Source: JALZKA01 sp963753385 (GTDB lineage: Bacteria; Actinomycetota; Thermoleophilia; Solirubrobacterales; 70-9). Taken from it: a stretch of 64,000 nt of DNA. This document shows, in pieces, positions 9,734 to 18,310 of this stretch. The position numbers were made by a program, and so were the translations under genes. Where the stretch lies: positions 682,001 to 746,000 of the forward strand of contig CAVWCC010000008.1 in the NCBI GenBank assembly GCA_963753385.1, written 5' to 3'. The first letter of the stretch is position 1, and each line of letters begins with the position of its first letter. The notes under the pieces were generated by a model that was not told the origin of the DNA, ran no database searches, and worked only from the letters and a program-made list of their open reading frames with translations.

Positions 9734-10987
9734 TCAGTCCGGTTGGAGCACGCGAGCGCGTCGCGCGCTGACCGCCGCCGTCAGCGGTTGCGAGCAGAGC
9801 ATCTGGTAGACGGCGTTCTGTCCGGTCTCGAAGCTGTTCCGGGCCGCGCGGAGGTAGAGGCGCCAGACCCGCAGCCGCTCGGCGCCCACCTGCCGCTCGG
9901 CTTCCTCCAGGTGTTCGTCCAGCCGGGATGCCCAGTGCCGGAGTGTCTGGGCATAGTCGAGGTGCAGGTTCTCGATGTGGAGCGACTCGAGGCCCGCCCG
10001 CTCGAAGGCGAGCTGCATCCGCGAGAGATTGAGGACCTCGGAGTCCGGGAAGACGTAGCGGTCCGAGAACGGCCCGCCGATGTGCGCTCCCTTCGGCTGA
10101 GGCGGAACATGGGCGATCCCGTGGTTCAGGACCCGTCCGCCGGGCCTCAGTACCCGTGCCACCTGCGCCGCGTACTGGTCGATCTGCGACTCGCCGACGT
10201 GCTCGACCATGCCGATGCTGGCGACCGCGTCGAACGAGTCCTCGCCCAGGTCGCGATAGTCGAGATCACTCAGCTCCACCTGGTCGGTGAGCCCGGCAGC
10301 GGCGACGCGCTCGCGACCCAGCTCGACCTGGGCGGGGGAGATGGTGATCCCCAGGACGTCGACGCCATACTCGCGCGCCGCATGAATTGCGAAGCTGCCC
10401 CATCCGCAGCCGATGTCGAGGACCCGCATACCCGGCTGCAGATCGAGCTTGCGGCAGACGAGGTCGAGCTTGGCGGACTGGGCCTCCTCGAGCGTCTCGT
10501 CGCCCGTCTCGAACAGCGCGCAGCTGTAGGTCATCGACTCGTCGAGGAACAGGGCAAAGAACTCGTTCGAGACGTCGTAGTGGTGGCGGACCGCGACGGC
10601 GTCGCGGCGCTGGGAGTGGCGCTCGCGGCTCGGTCGTAGCTCGGCAGCCGGCGGCGCGGGGAGGCGACGAAGTCCGGTGGCGCGAACGGCGGCGATGAGC
10701 AGCGCGGCCTTCTGGCGGGCGGTCAACGGTGCGCGCCAGCGACCGAGCAGGCCGAGCGTCGAGTCGAGGTCGTCCACCTCGAGGTCACCGCAGACGTACG
10801 CGCGGCCGATCCCCAGCTCGCCCGGCGCCCGCAGGATGTGACCCAGCACCCGCGGCGAGCGCAGGCGCACGACGGGCCCATCGCGGGTCGCCTCGATCCT
10901 CGAACCGTCCCAGAGCTCGATCGAGAACGGACGGTCGGCGATGGAGTCGGTGATCGCGGTTCGCAGCGTCCGGGTCGAGTTCGCCAC
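9734..10987 (-). CDS. cyclopropane-fatty-acyl-phospholipid synthase family methyltransferase
   Basis: 417 residues, the usual length for the family. The N-terminal lipid-binding part contains LGIGRAYVCGDLEVDD. The catalytic SAM domain has HYDVSNEFFALFLDESMTYS, SAM motif VLDIGCGWGSFAIHAA, and VASIGMVEHVGESQIDQYAA. These enzymes transfer a methylene or methyl group from SAM to unsaturated acyl chains of membrane phospholipids. The C-terminus (HWASRLDEHLEEAE) is also typical. ATG start. It is apparently a single-gene unit. Confidence 0.9.
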   Translation of the reverse strand: MANSTRTLRTAITDSIADRPFSIELWDGSRIEATRDGPVVRLRSPRVLGHILRAPGELGIGRAYVCGDLEVDDLDSTLGLLGRWRAPLTARQKAALLIAAVRATGLRRLPAPPAAELRPSRERHSQRRDAVAVRHHYDVSNEFFALFLDESMTYSCALFETGDETLEEAQSAKLDLVCRKLDLQPGMRVLDIGCGWGSFAIHAAREYGVDVLGITISPAQVELGRERVAAAGLTDQVELSDLDYRDLGEDSFDAVASIGMVEHVGESQIDQYAAQVARVLRPGGRVLNHGIAHVPPQPKGAHIGGPFSDRYVFPDSEVLNLSRMQLAFERAGLESLHIENLHLDYAQTLRHWASRLDEHLEEAERQVGAERLRVWRLYLRAARNSFETGQNAVYQMLCSQPLTAAVSARRARVLQPD

Positions 10988-11149
10988 GAGGTCAGGTTAG
11001 ACCCGGACTCGGTACAAACGAAACGCCCCGCTCTGGCTCGAGGCCACGGACGCTCCAGGTCGCTTCCAGGGCAAGGTCTGGCGGATCCGAGACCGCGAGC
11101 TCACCCCGTACTACACCCCGGGCGTCCTGCGACAGGACCTAGCAGCGTC

Positions 11150-11572
11150 CTATGGGGATACCTCGTGACCGGTGTCCGACTCCCGCAGCCCGGCGGCTTC
11201 GAGGGCCTCGTCCTCGGTGCGGAAGAACTTCCACCAGATCGCAGTCCCGTCCCGGTAGCGGACGACGTTCCAAATCGTCTGCCGCACCTCGACCCCCCGT
11301 GGGCGATATGTGGCCACGACCCGTACGAGCACGACGTCACCGAGGTCGCGAACCTCCTCGGGCTCGCCATGGAGGCCACCGAGCGGCAAGACGACCTCGT
11401 GCCACCACCGCCGCACCCCATCGTGCCCGTGGAAGGTCTCGCCTTCGGCCTCCGCGATCAGCGAGGTGAACTCCACGTCGGGGTGGACGGTCGCGAGGAA
11501 CCCCTCAATGTCGCCCCGGTTGACCGCGCCGATCCCCCGCCTGTAGAGCTGTTCGAGAGTCTCCTGCGACAT
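11150..11572 (-). CDS. SnoaL-like (NTF2-fold) protein
   Basis: A 140-residue cone-shaped alpha+beta NTF2-like protein. It begins MSQETLEQLYRRGIGAVNRG and has the fold's central FHGHDGVRRWWHEVV and a C-terminal ALEAAGLRESD. SnoaL-like proteins are small cyclases, isomerases or ligand-binding proteins; this lineage holds many paralogues of unknown substrate. It starts just 4 bases after the stop of the next SnoaL gene on the same strand, forming a three-gene SnoaL run. Confidence 0.8.
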   Translation of the reverse strand: MSQETLEQLYRRGIGAVNRGDIEGFLATVHPDVEFTSLIAEAEGETFHGHDGVRRWWHEVVLPLGGLHGEPEEVRDLGDVVLVRVVATYRPRGVEVRQTIWNVVRYRDGTAIWWKFFRTEDEALEAAGLRESDTGHEVSP

Positions 11573-11575
11573 CGC

Positions 11576-12382
11576 CTACCCCTCAAGCCCGGCGGCTTCG
11601 AAGGCTTCATTCCTCTCATGACCCATGAAGCCCTCCACGCGCGTGGCGAGGCCGTTCTCGTCCAGCGTCCAAACCGCCCAGACTTCCTGCTCCAGCACTA
11701 TCCCGCTGCCTGCGCCACGAGCCCGGTTGAACTGGCGAACCAGGACCTTGTTGCCGTTTCTGTGGAACTCAAGCGGCTCGATCCGAGAGTCCACGAGGGC
11801 GTCTGGCTCCATCCAGGCGCGGAATGCCCCCGCGCCCGTAACGGGGGCTTGACCCCCCGCGCGGACGAACTCGATCTGGGGATGGGCGATTTCGATCGCG
11901 GTATCGAAGTCGCCGCGACTGAACGCTTCATACGCCCGACGGAGCACCTTCTCGACGTTCTCCCCGGACATCGCCGACTCCCGCAGGCCGGCGGCTTCGA
12001 GGGCCTTCGCTCGGTCCAGGTAGAGGTCAAGGCGAACCGCCCTGCTCGCCCGCATCGTCCAGACGTGGGCCGTACGCCGCGATTCGACGACTGCGCCGCT
12101 GCTTCTGCCGCGACCGTGCTCGATCGCAAGCGTGATGACCTTGTCGCCCGCATCGATCAGCTCCTCGACCTCCGGGCGATAGTCCTCGAAGGCGTCGTAG
12201 ACCTGGGCCATGTAGGCACGGACGCCGTCGTGGCCTCGGTAGACGTCGTTGACCCCCACCCAATCGGCCGCGGGGTCGGGGTGGAGCTCGATCTCGTCGT
12301 CGAAGGCCTCGAACACGGCCGCGTCATCCTCGAGCCAGCGCTCGTACATGCGGCGGATCGTTTCCACGTTCTGCTGCGACAT
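11576..12382 (-). CDS. tandem SnoaL-like protein (two NTF2 domains fused)
   Basis: 268 residues made of two complete SnoaL-like units. Unit 1 is MSQQNVETIRRMYERW to ALEAAGLRES. Unit 2 follows immediately as AMSGENVEKVLRRAYEAFSR and ends EAFEAAGLEG. The second unit keeps its own former start methionine, and the first ends with the normal C-terminal phrase, so the fusion looks like loss of a stop between two tandem genes. NTF2-like folds often dimerise, so the fused protein could form an internal pseudo-dimer. Loss of the stop by sequence error cannot be excluded. Confidence 0.75.
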   Translation of the reverse strand: MSQQNVETIRRMYERWLEDDAAVFEAFDDEIELHPDPAADWVGVNDVYRGHDGVRAYMAQVYDAFEDYRPEVEELIDAGDKVITLAIEHGRGRSSGAVVESRRTAHVWTMRASRAVRLDLYLDRAKALEAAGLRESAMSGENVEKVLRRAYEAFSRGDFDTAIEIAHPQIEFVRAGGQAPVTGAGAFRAWMEPDALVDSRIEPLEFHRNGNKVLVRQFNRARGAGSGIVLEQEVWAVWTLDENGLATRVEGFMGHERNEAFEAAGLEG

Positions 12383-12385
12383 CTC

Positions 12386-12640
12386 CTATTCCTCGAGCCC
12401 GGCGGCTTCGAGGGCTTCGGCCCTCTCGCGGAACACCTGACGCCTTTGAATTTTGCCGTCAACGAACCAGAGGATCGGCCAAACGTGGAGCTCTGTCTCG
12501 GCCCCACCGCCGCTGCCACGTGCGGCGAAACGCAAGGCGAGGAAGACACGATCATCGGTGCCGTCCAGGAACGCGTCCGCGTCCCGTCGGTTCATCGCAT
12601 CGACGCCTTGCCGCACGATCTCCATGTTCTCCCCCGACAT
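12386..12640 (-). CDS. internally deleted SnoaL-like protein
   Basis: An 84-residue product that begins MSGENMEIVRQGVDAMNRRD and ends AEALEAAGLEE like its neighbours. It lacks the roughly 45 central residues (the HDGVR-type segment) that complete the NTF2 cone, and the frame is kept. It is therefore probably a non-functional or altered relic. The sequence just upstream, on the reverse strand, carries the GCGAGATACTGCG box also found before SnoaL genes at 52 kb. Confidence 0.6.
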   Translation of the reverse strand: MSGENMEIVRQGVDAMNRRDADAFLDGTDDRVFLALRFAARGSGGGAETELHVWPILWFVDGKIQRRQVFRERAEALEAAGLEE

Positions 12641-12720
12641 CGCCGACGCAGTATCTCGCGATTCAGGATCGCTTCGGAATCGGCGCGGGCTCGGAGCCGG
12701 CGCCCAGTAACCGAGTTCGA

Positions 12721-12918
12721 CTACCCCCGCAGCCGCGAGTACGCCTGGACGATGAAGATCACACACACGCCGACCACGATCCAATCCCAGGCGCTCGCAC
12801 CCTCATCCACCATCTCAGCGATCGTCAGGACGCCGATGAGGGTGAACGCCGCGATCGCCGCCCAGTTCCTTCGCCGATCCCACGGTTCCACGAGACCCTC
12901 CTTAGTCGACGCCGTCAC
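12721..12918 (-). CDS. small two-helix membrane protein
   Basis: 65 residues with two hydrophobic segments, AAIAAFTLIGVLTIAEMV and WIVVGVCVIFIVQAY, ending in basic SRLRG. A short soluble N-terminus precedes them. No family is recognised. The codon pattern and membrane topology make it more plausible than a chance frame. It lies upstream of the SnoaL run on the same strand. Confidence 0.5.
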   Translation of the reverse strand: MTASTKEGLVEPWDRRRNWAAIAAFTLIGVLTIAEMVDEGASAWDWIVVGVCVIFIVQAYSRLRG

Positions 12919-13049
12919 TTATACCGTCGTGAGCGGTCGGCCAGGGGAGAAAGACGACGAAGGCTCCGACCCGGGTTCCCCCGCGACGCGGACACGCCTC
13001 CGGCCTCCCACCCGACCCCTCGAATCAGGCAAAACGGCTTGTTCAAGCC

Positions 13050-13081
13050 ACAAACGAAACGCCCCGCACTTCGCGGGGCGT
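13050..13081 (-). terminator. intrinsic terminator of the 13135-13494 gene
   Basis: ACGCCCCGC (13059-13067) and GCGGGGCGT (13073-13081) form a perfect 9-bp stem with a 5-base loop. On the reverse strand it is followed by TTTCGTTTG, so it terminates the leftward gene just upstream. A half copy (ACAAACGAAACGCCCCGC, without the second arm) occurs near 11014. Confidence 0.8.
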
Positions 13082-13134
13082 CTCGGGTACAGGGAGGAGA
13101 GATATGTGTGTTGTTGGAGGTGGGTCGGCGGTAC

Positions 13135-13494
13135 TCAGGCTCCGCGGGGCGCGCTGAACCGCGTTGAAGCGGCCAGTGCGACCAGTGCGGCGCCGATGCC
13201 GACCAGAAAGACTGTTGGCTCCCAGGCGCCGGTCGTGATGCCGACGGCGAGGCCTGCGACCATCGCGAAGGTCGCGAGCGCGTAGTCGAAGCCCGCGTGC
13301 GAGGACAGCGAGATCGAGCGCTGGGGGCCGGGGATCTGCAGCGCGAGACCGATCAGGAGGACGCCGACCACCACGCTGATCACCGTCGCGGCCTGCCCGA
13401 AGCCGAGCAGGAACGGGGCGACCATGACCGCGGGGCCGGCGAGCGTCTCGAGGCCCGCGTGGACGGAGAGCGGGATGTACCGGAAGATGGTCAT
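13135..13494 (-). CDS. four-helix membrane protein, SPW-repeat-like
   Basis: About 119 residues with four hydrophobic helices. The first helix phrase LETLAGPAVMVAPFLLGFG and the third (HAGFDYALATFAMVAGLAVG) resemble the two halves of SPW-repeat family proteins, which are actinobacterial membrane proteins of unknown function. The ATG at 13494 fits the first helix best; the frame is open to 13530. The gene stands alone and has its own terminator. Confidence 0.6.
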   Translation of the reverse strand: MTIFRYIPLSVHAGLETLAGPAVMVAPFLLGFGQAATVISVVVGVLLIGLALQIPGPQRSISLSSHAGFDYALATFAMVAGLAVGITTGAWEPTVFLVGIGAALVALAASTRFSAPRGA

Positions 13495-13580
13495 CGCACG
13501 AGGAATGGTACGAACGTATGTGCGATGCATGTGTGATGCCCATCACACTCGCGATCTACCACTTGGCTTGTCACTGACGG

Positions 13581-13586
13581 TACTTT
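13581..13586 (+). promoter_or_regulatory. -10 hexamer TACTTT before tlyA
   Basis: TACTTT is separated from the GTG of tlyA by six bases (CCCTCC), the leaderless spacing seen at several genes in this window. Confidence 0.5.
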
Positions 13587-13592
13587 CCCTCC

Positions 13593-14381
13593 GTGAGCCG
13601 CCGCCGGGCAGACTCCGTGATCGCCGAGCGCGGCCTCGCCCGCTCGCGCGCCAGCGCGGCCGACGCGATCCGGGCGGGGCGCGTGCGGATCGGCGCGGGC
13701 GGGCAGCGCGTGGCGAAGCCGAGCGAGCTGATCGACCCCGCGGTCGAGCTCAGCCTGGATCCCGGCCGCGACTACGTCTCGCGCGGCGGCGTCAAGCTCG
13801 CCAACGCGCTCGATGCGCTGGGCATCGACGTCACCGGGCGCGATTGCCTGGATGTCGGCGCCTCGACCGGAGGGTTCACCGACTGCCTGCTCCAGCGGGG
13901 CGCGAGCCGTGTGATCGCCCTCGACGTTGCCCACGGACAGCTTGACTGGGGCCTTCGCCAGGACGAGCGCGTGCACGCGATCGAGCGGATGAACGCCCGC
14001 GACATCCTGCCGGGCGACCTCCCGTTCGAGCCCTCGCTGGCGACGGTGGACGTCTCGTTCATCTCACTTGCGAAGATCCTGCCCGCGGTCGCGGGCGCGG
14101 TGGCCACGGACGCGGAGATCCTGGCGATGGTGAAGCCGCAGTTCGAGCTGGGGCGCAACCGGGTGAAGGGCGGGGTGGTGCGGGACGCCGCCGACCGGCG
14201 CGAGGCCCTGCTCGCCGTCGCGGGCGCGGCCGCGGACCTCGGCCTGCCGGTGCGGGGCTTCGCGTCGTCGGGCCTCCCGGGCCCCAGGGGAAACCGCGAG
14301 ACGTTCGTGTGGGCGGCGAGGTCGGGCGCCGGGATGAACGCTGCGGAGATCGAGGCCGCTGTCCTGGAGGTCGAGCCCTGA
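13593..14381 (+). CDS. tlyA: TlyA family rRNA 2'-O-methyltransferase
   Basis: 262 residues. The N-terminal S4-like RNA-binding domain (RADSVIAERGLARSRASA) is followed by an RrmJ-type methyltransferase with YVSRGGVKLANAL, SAM motif CLDVGASTGGFTDCLLQ, DVSFISL and a C-terminal GNRETFVW. In mycobacteria TlyA methylates C1409 of 16S and C1920 of 23S rRNA and determines capreomycin sensitivity. It heads the conserved tlyA-nadK-recN-steA-steB-pyrG run. GTG start. Confidence 0.94.
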   Translation: MSRRRADSVIAERGLARSRASAADAIRAGRVRIGAGGQRVAKPSELIDPAVELSLDPGRDYVSRGGVKLANALDALGIDVTGRDCLDVGASTGGFTDCLLQRGASRVIALDVAHGQLDWGLRQDERVHAIERMNARDILPGDLPFEPSLATVDVSFISLAKILPAVAGAVATDAEILAMVKPQFELGRNRVKGGVVRDAADRREALLAVAGAAADLGLPVRGFASSGLPGPRGNRETFVWAARSGAGMNAAEIEAAVLEVEP

Positions 14382-15229
14382 AGCCGCAGACGATCTCGCT
14401 GCTCACGCACATGCAGCCGGAGCAGACCGGCGCTGCGGTTCAGGCCGCGGTGAAGGCGGCGCGCGGCGGCGGCGTCGCGCTGGTCGCCTCGGCCGAGGAG
14501 CGCGCGAAGCACGGCGAGGCAGCTTCGGGGGTGGGAGCGATGGAGGATCTGTCCGGGGAGCCCGACCTGTGTCTGGTTCTGGGCGGCGACGGGACGATCC
14601 TCAAGGCGCTTCGGGAGCACGCGAACTCGACGGTGCCGGTGTTCGGGATCAACTTCGGGACGATCGGCTTCCTCGCGGCGGCCGACACCGACGAGCTCGA
14701 GGACGGGCTTGCCCGCGCGGTCGTCGGTGACTTCGAGGTGATGTCGCTCCCGGCGCTGGAAGTCGGGGCGCCAAGCGCGACCCGGATCGCGCTCAACGAC
14801 GTCTCGTTCCACCGGCGCCCGCACGGGCGAGTCGCCGAGTTGGCGTTCCGGCTCGGCGGGCAGGAGGTCGGGCACGTCCGCTGTGACGGGCTGGTCGCCG
14901 CCACCCCCGCCGGCTCGACTGGTTACAACCTGGCGAACCAGGGGCCGATCCTGGCGTGGGGAGTGGAGGGCTATGTCGTGAGCTTCATCGCGCCGCACAC
15001 CCTCACCGCGCGCCCGCTCGTCGTTGCCCCTGACGACGTGCTCTACGTGCGCAACGCCGCCGGCCGCGAGCCGGTCGCCCTCGTCGTCGACGGCGAGTAC
15101 GTGGCTGAGTTGGCGAGCGGCGATGAGACCGAGATCAGATTCCGCGACAACGTCGGTCGCCTGGCGCAGCCCGCGGGCGCGAACTTCTACCAGCGGATCG
15201 CGGACAAGTTCGGCTCGCTGGCCCGCTGA
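14378..15229 (+). CDS. nadK: NAD kinase
   Basis: About 283 residues. It phosphorylates NAD to NADP using the diacylglycerol-kinase-like fold. The signature LVLGGDGTILKALREH, GINFGTIGFLA and TPAGSTGYNLANQGPI are all present. The start is unclear: the first beta strand (QTISLLTH) precedes the first ATG at 14411, and the only upstream candidate near the tlyA stop is a CTG overlapping it (14378). GTG at 14309 inside tlyA is another option. The CTG is used here because it preserves the complete fold with minimal overlap. Confidence 0.92.
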   Translation: MKPQTISLLTHMQPEQTGAAVQAAVKAARGGGVALVASAEERAKHGEAASGVGAMEDLSGEPDLCLVLGGDGTILKALREHANSTVPVFGINFGTIGFLAAADTDELEDGLARAVVGDFEVMSLPALEVGAPSATRIALNDVSFHRRPHGRVAELAFRLGGQEVGHVRCDGLVAATPAGSTGYNLANQGPILAWGVEGYVVSFIAPHTLTARPLVVAPDDVLYVRNAAGREPVALVVDGEYVAELASGDETEIRFRDNVGRLAQPAGANFYQRIADKFGSLAR

Positions 15230-15293
15230 CGGGGTCCCGGCGGGGGGCGGCCGGGGCGAATCCGTCGGCCCCGACCGCTATCCAGTAGCGCGA

Positions 15294-16973
15294 ATGCTGC
15301 TCGAGCTTCGCATCGAGAACCTGCTCCTGATCGAGCGCGCCGAGCTGCGCCTCGGGCCGGGCCTGAACGCGATCACCGGGGAGACGGGTGCGGGCAAGAC
15401 GGTGCTGGCGCACTCGCTCGATCTGCTGATGGGCGGCCGCGCGCGGGCGCAGATCGTCCGCCCCGGTGCCTCCGAGGCCTACGTGGAGGGCGTCTTCGAG
15501 CTGCCCGACGGCCTGCTCGCGGACGCTGAGCTCGAGGAGCTTCGCGAGCGCCTGCCCGAGGGGGCCGACGAGCTGATCCTTGGGCGGCGCGTCTCGGCAG
15601 GTGGCCGCACGAGCGCCTACGTCCAGGGCCGCTCCGCCAACGTCGCGGACCTGCGCGCGCTCGGTTCGCGCCTGCTCGCGTTCTACGGTCAGCACGAGCA
15701 CCGTCGGCTGACCATCGCCTCCGCGCAGCTCGACGTCCTCGACGGGTTCGCCGGACCGGAGCACCTCGCGCTGCGCGAGCGCTACCGCGAGGCCCACGCG
15801 GAGACGCGTGCCGCGGAACGCGAGCTCGAGGATCTCCGCGAGCGGGAGGGCACGCGCGAGCGCGACCTCGACCTGATGCGCTTCGAGCTCGAGGAGATCG
15901 AAGCCGCCGCTCCGGACCCCGCCGAGCGCGGCGAGCTCGGTGCCGAGCGCGAGCGGCTGCGCCACGCGGAGGCGCTCCGAGGGGCTGCGGCGGGGGCGCT
16001 GCAGGGTGTCGCGGGAGGCGACGACGACGAGGGGGGCGCCCTCGCGGGTATGGGCGTGACCGAGGCCGCGCTGTCGGCCGTCGCCGGTGTCGACGAGCGT
16101 CTCGACGCCCTCGCGATGCGGGCCGCTGCGGCCATGTTGGAGCTGTCCGACCTGGCGAGCGAGCTGCGCTCCTACGCCGACGGCGTCGAGGCGGAGCCGG
16201 GCCGGCTTGAGGCGCTCGAGGAGCGGCTCGAGGCGATCGAGCGGCTGGAGCGCAAGCACGGGGGCACGATCGAGGCCGTGCTCGCCCACGCGGAGCGCTG
16301 CCGGGCCGAGATCGACCGGCTGGCGGGAGCCGCGGAGCTCGCCGAGGCGCTCGAGGCGCGCATCACCGCGGCCCGCGACGCCCGGGCGGAGCTGGCGAAG
16401 GCGCTGACTGAGTCCCGGCGCCGCGCCGCCCCGCAACTCGAGCAGGCGGTCGCCGGCGCGCTGGCCGGCCTGGCGATGGATGGCGCTCGCCTCGAGGTCG
16501 TGCTCGAGCCGGCCGAGGCCGGATTCGCGGCCAGCGGAGCCGAGTCGATCGAGCTGCGGGTGGCCACCAATCCGGGAATGCCGGTCTCGCCGCTCAGGGA
16601 CGCGGCTTCGGGCGGCGAGCTCTCGCGGATCATGCTCGCCCTGTCGGGGCTCGGCGGTGGCGGCGGGGGCGCGACGCGCGTCTTCGACGAGATCGACGCC
16701 GGGGTTGGCGGCGCGACGGCGCGGGCGGTGGGCGAGCGCCTGCGCGAGCTCGCCTCAGGCGGCCAGGTGCTCTGCATCACCCACCTCCCGCACGTCGCTG
16801 CCCAGGCGGGCACGCACTTCCGGATCACGAAGCGCGTCGCCGGCGGCGCGACGGTGGCCGCGGTCGAGGCCGTGGCGGGCGAGGAGCTGGTCGCCGAGAT
16901 CGTCCGGATGCTCGGCGCCGAGCGCGACGACGCGACCGCGACCGACCACGCCCGCGAGCTGTTGGCTGCGTAA
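15294..16973 (+). CDS. recN: DNA repair protein RecN
   Basis: A 559-residue SMC-like ATPase of double-strand-break repair. The N-terminal half has MLLELRIENLLLIERAEL and Walker A GETGAGKT. There is a long coiled coil rich in Arg/Glu (about residues 150-390). The C-terminal half has the ABC signature SGGELSRIMLALS, Walker B ATRVFDEIDAGVGG and CITHLPHVAAQ. The length is typical. It follows nadK by 64 bases, the usual order. Confidence 0.96.
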   Translation: MLLELRIENLLLIERAELRLGPGLNAITGETGAGKTVLAHSLDLLMGGRARAQIVRPGASEAYVEGVFELPDGLLADAELEELRERLPEGADELILGRRVSAGGRTSAYVQGRSANVADLRALGSRLLAFYGQHEHRRLTIASAQLDVLDGFAGPEHLALRERYREAHAETRAAERELEDLREREGTRERDLDLMRFELEEIEAAAPDPAERGELGAERERLRHAEALRGAAAGALQGVAGGDDDEGGALAGMGVTEAALSAVAGVDERLDALAMRAAAAMLELSDLASELRSYADGVEAEPGRLEALEERLEAIERLERKHGGTIEAVLAHAERCRAEIDRLAGAAELAEALEARITAARDARAELAKALTESRRRAAPQLEQAVAGALAGLAMDGARLEVVLEPAEAGFAASGAESIELRVATNPGMPVSPLRDAASGGELSRIMLALSGLGGGGGGATRVFDEIDAGVGGATARAVGERLRELASGGQVLCITHLPHVAAQAGTHFRITKRVAGGATVAAVEAVAGEELVAEIVRMLGAERDDATATDHARELLAA

Positions 16974-17049
16974 CACGCCCCTACGGGGGGGCAAAGTTCG
17001 TTTCGCGACAGAGTCGCTCATCAAATGCCCGCCATAATCGGGCCCTCGG

Positions 17050-18255
17050 ATGGCTCGCCAACCGCTGAGAGCACGTGCCCGCGCCCGTGCCCGGTCGCTT
17101 CTTCGTGGCGCGACTGACCTCGAGCCCGCCTCAGCCCCGGTGAGCGGCCGTGCGCGGCTTGGACGCCGGACGAAGGAGCTGGTGAAGCGGCTCGGCCCCG
17201 AGGACGTTGCGGTCATCGACCACGCCGACATCGACCGGATCGCGGCCGAGGACCTGGTCGCGTCGGGCGTGCGCGCCGTCGTCAACCTGTCGCGGTCCTC
17301 CACGGACCGCTACCCGAACCCCGGGCCGCTCGTGCTGGTGCGGGCGGGCATCTGCCTGATCGACGCCCCCGGGGCGCCCCTGTTCGACGAGCTCCGCGAC
17401 GGTGATGAGCTCACGATCGCGGGCGGGGCGATCCGGCGGGGGACGGACGTCGTGGCTCGCGGGGAGCGGCTCGTCCTGGCTCGGCTCGAGGAGGCGCACG
17501 CGCGGCAGCGGGCGCGGATCGACATGGCGATCGCCGACTTCGCGGCCAACACCGCCGAGCACGTCCGCGAGGAGGGCGAGCTCCTGGCGGGCGAGTTCCA
17601 GCTCCCGCGCACTCAGACCAGCTTTCAAGACCGCCATGTCCTGATCGTCGTCCGGGGCACGACCTACCGCAGCGACCTGCGCACGCTCCGCGCCTACATC
17701 CACGACGTGCGCCCGGTGCTGGTCGGCGTCGACGGCGGCGCCGACGCGCTCCTCGAGGAGGGGCTCGAGCCGGACGTGATCCTGGGCGACATGGACTCCG
17801 CGAGCGACGCCGCGCTGCGCTCGGGCGCCGAAGTGATCGTCCACGCGTACAGCGACGGGCGCGCGCCGGGCTCCGAGCGGCTCGAGGCCATGGGAGTCGA
17901 TCACCTGGTCGCTCCGGCGATCGGCACCAGCCAGGATGTCGCCATGCTGCTCGCGTACGAGAACGGCGCCGAGCTGATCGTGAGCGTGGGCGCGCAGTTC
18001 AACCTGGTCGAGTTCCTCGACAAGAACCGTGCCGGCATGTCGTCCACGTTCCTGACGCGTCTGCGGATCGGCGATCGCCTGGTCGACGCCAAGGGCGTGA
18101 GCCGTCTCTACAACCCGGGGATCTCGGGGCGCCTGATCTGGCTCTTCTTGGGAGTCGCCGTCCTGCTCATGCTGATCGTGGTCCTCGTGTCGGATCCGCT
18201 GAGCGAGCTCGCGGACCGACTCTGGCTCAAGATCGAGATTCTGCTGGGTATTTGA
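17050..18255 (+). CDS. steA: SteA-type protein with thiamin-pyrophosphokinase-like domain and C-terminal TM anchor
   Basis: A 401-residue protein matching the actinobacterial SteA family, which with SteB links cytokinesis to cell-wall hydrolases in Corynebacterium. The middle part has a TPK-like fold (VLVGVDGGADALLEEG, VILGDMDSASD). The C-terminus has one helix (LIWLFLGVAVLLMLIVVLV) followed by a short tail. TPK activity itself is not expected in the family. It is followed by the SteB-like gene and pyrG, as in other actinobacteria. Confidence 0.88.
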   Translation: MARQPLRARARARARSLLRGATDLEPASAPVSGRARLGRRTKELVKRLGPEDVAVIDHADIDRIAAEDLVASGVRAVVNLSRSSTDRYPNPGPLVLVRAGICLIDAPGAPLFDELRDGDELTIAGGAIRRGTDVVARGERLVLARLEEAHARQRARIDMAIADFAANTAEHVREEGELLAGEFQLPRTQTSFQDRHVLIVVRGTTYRSDLRTLRAYIHDVRPVLVGVDGGADALLEEGLEPDVILGDMDSASDAALRSGAEVIVHAYSDGRAPGSERLEAMGVDHLVAPAIGTSQDVAMLLAYENGAELIVSVGAQFNLVEFLDKNRAGMSSTFLTRLRIGDRLVDAKGVSRLYNPGISGRLIWLFLGVAVLLMLIVVLVSDPLSELADRLWLKIEILLGI

Positions 18256-18310
18256 TGAGCGACGGAAGGCGCGAAACAAATTTGGCCCCCCTGGTAAGGG
18301 CTTATCTCTG

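Noticed and set aside
11000..11168. A forward frame RNAPLWLEATDAPGRFQGKV... that looks protein-like
   Set aside because: Only about 55 codons, no start codon, preceded by an in-frame TAG. Possibly a remnant, but not supportable.
10838..13285. A long forward open frame (over 800 codons) opposite the SnoaL cluster
   Set aside because: It is the antisense shadow of three SnoaL genes and a small membrane protein; the reverse strand has proper starts and recognisable families, and the forward translation is low-complexity Arg/Pro/Gly-rich.
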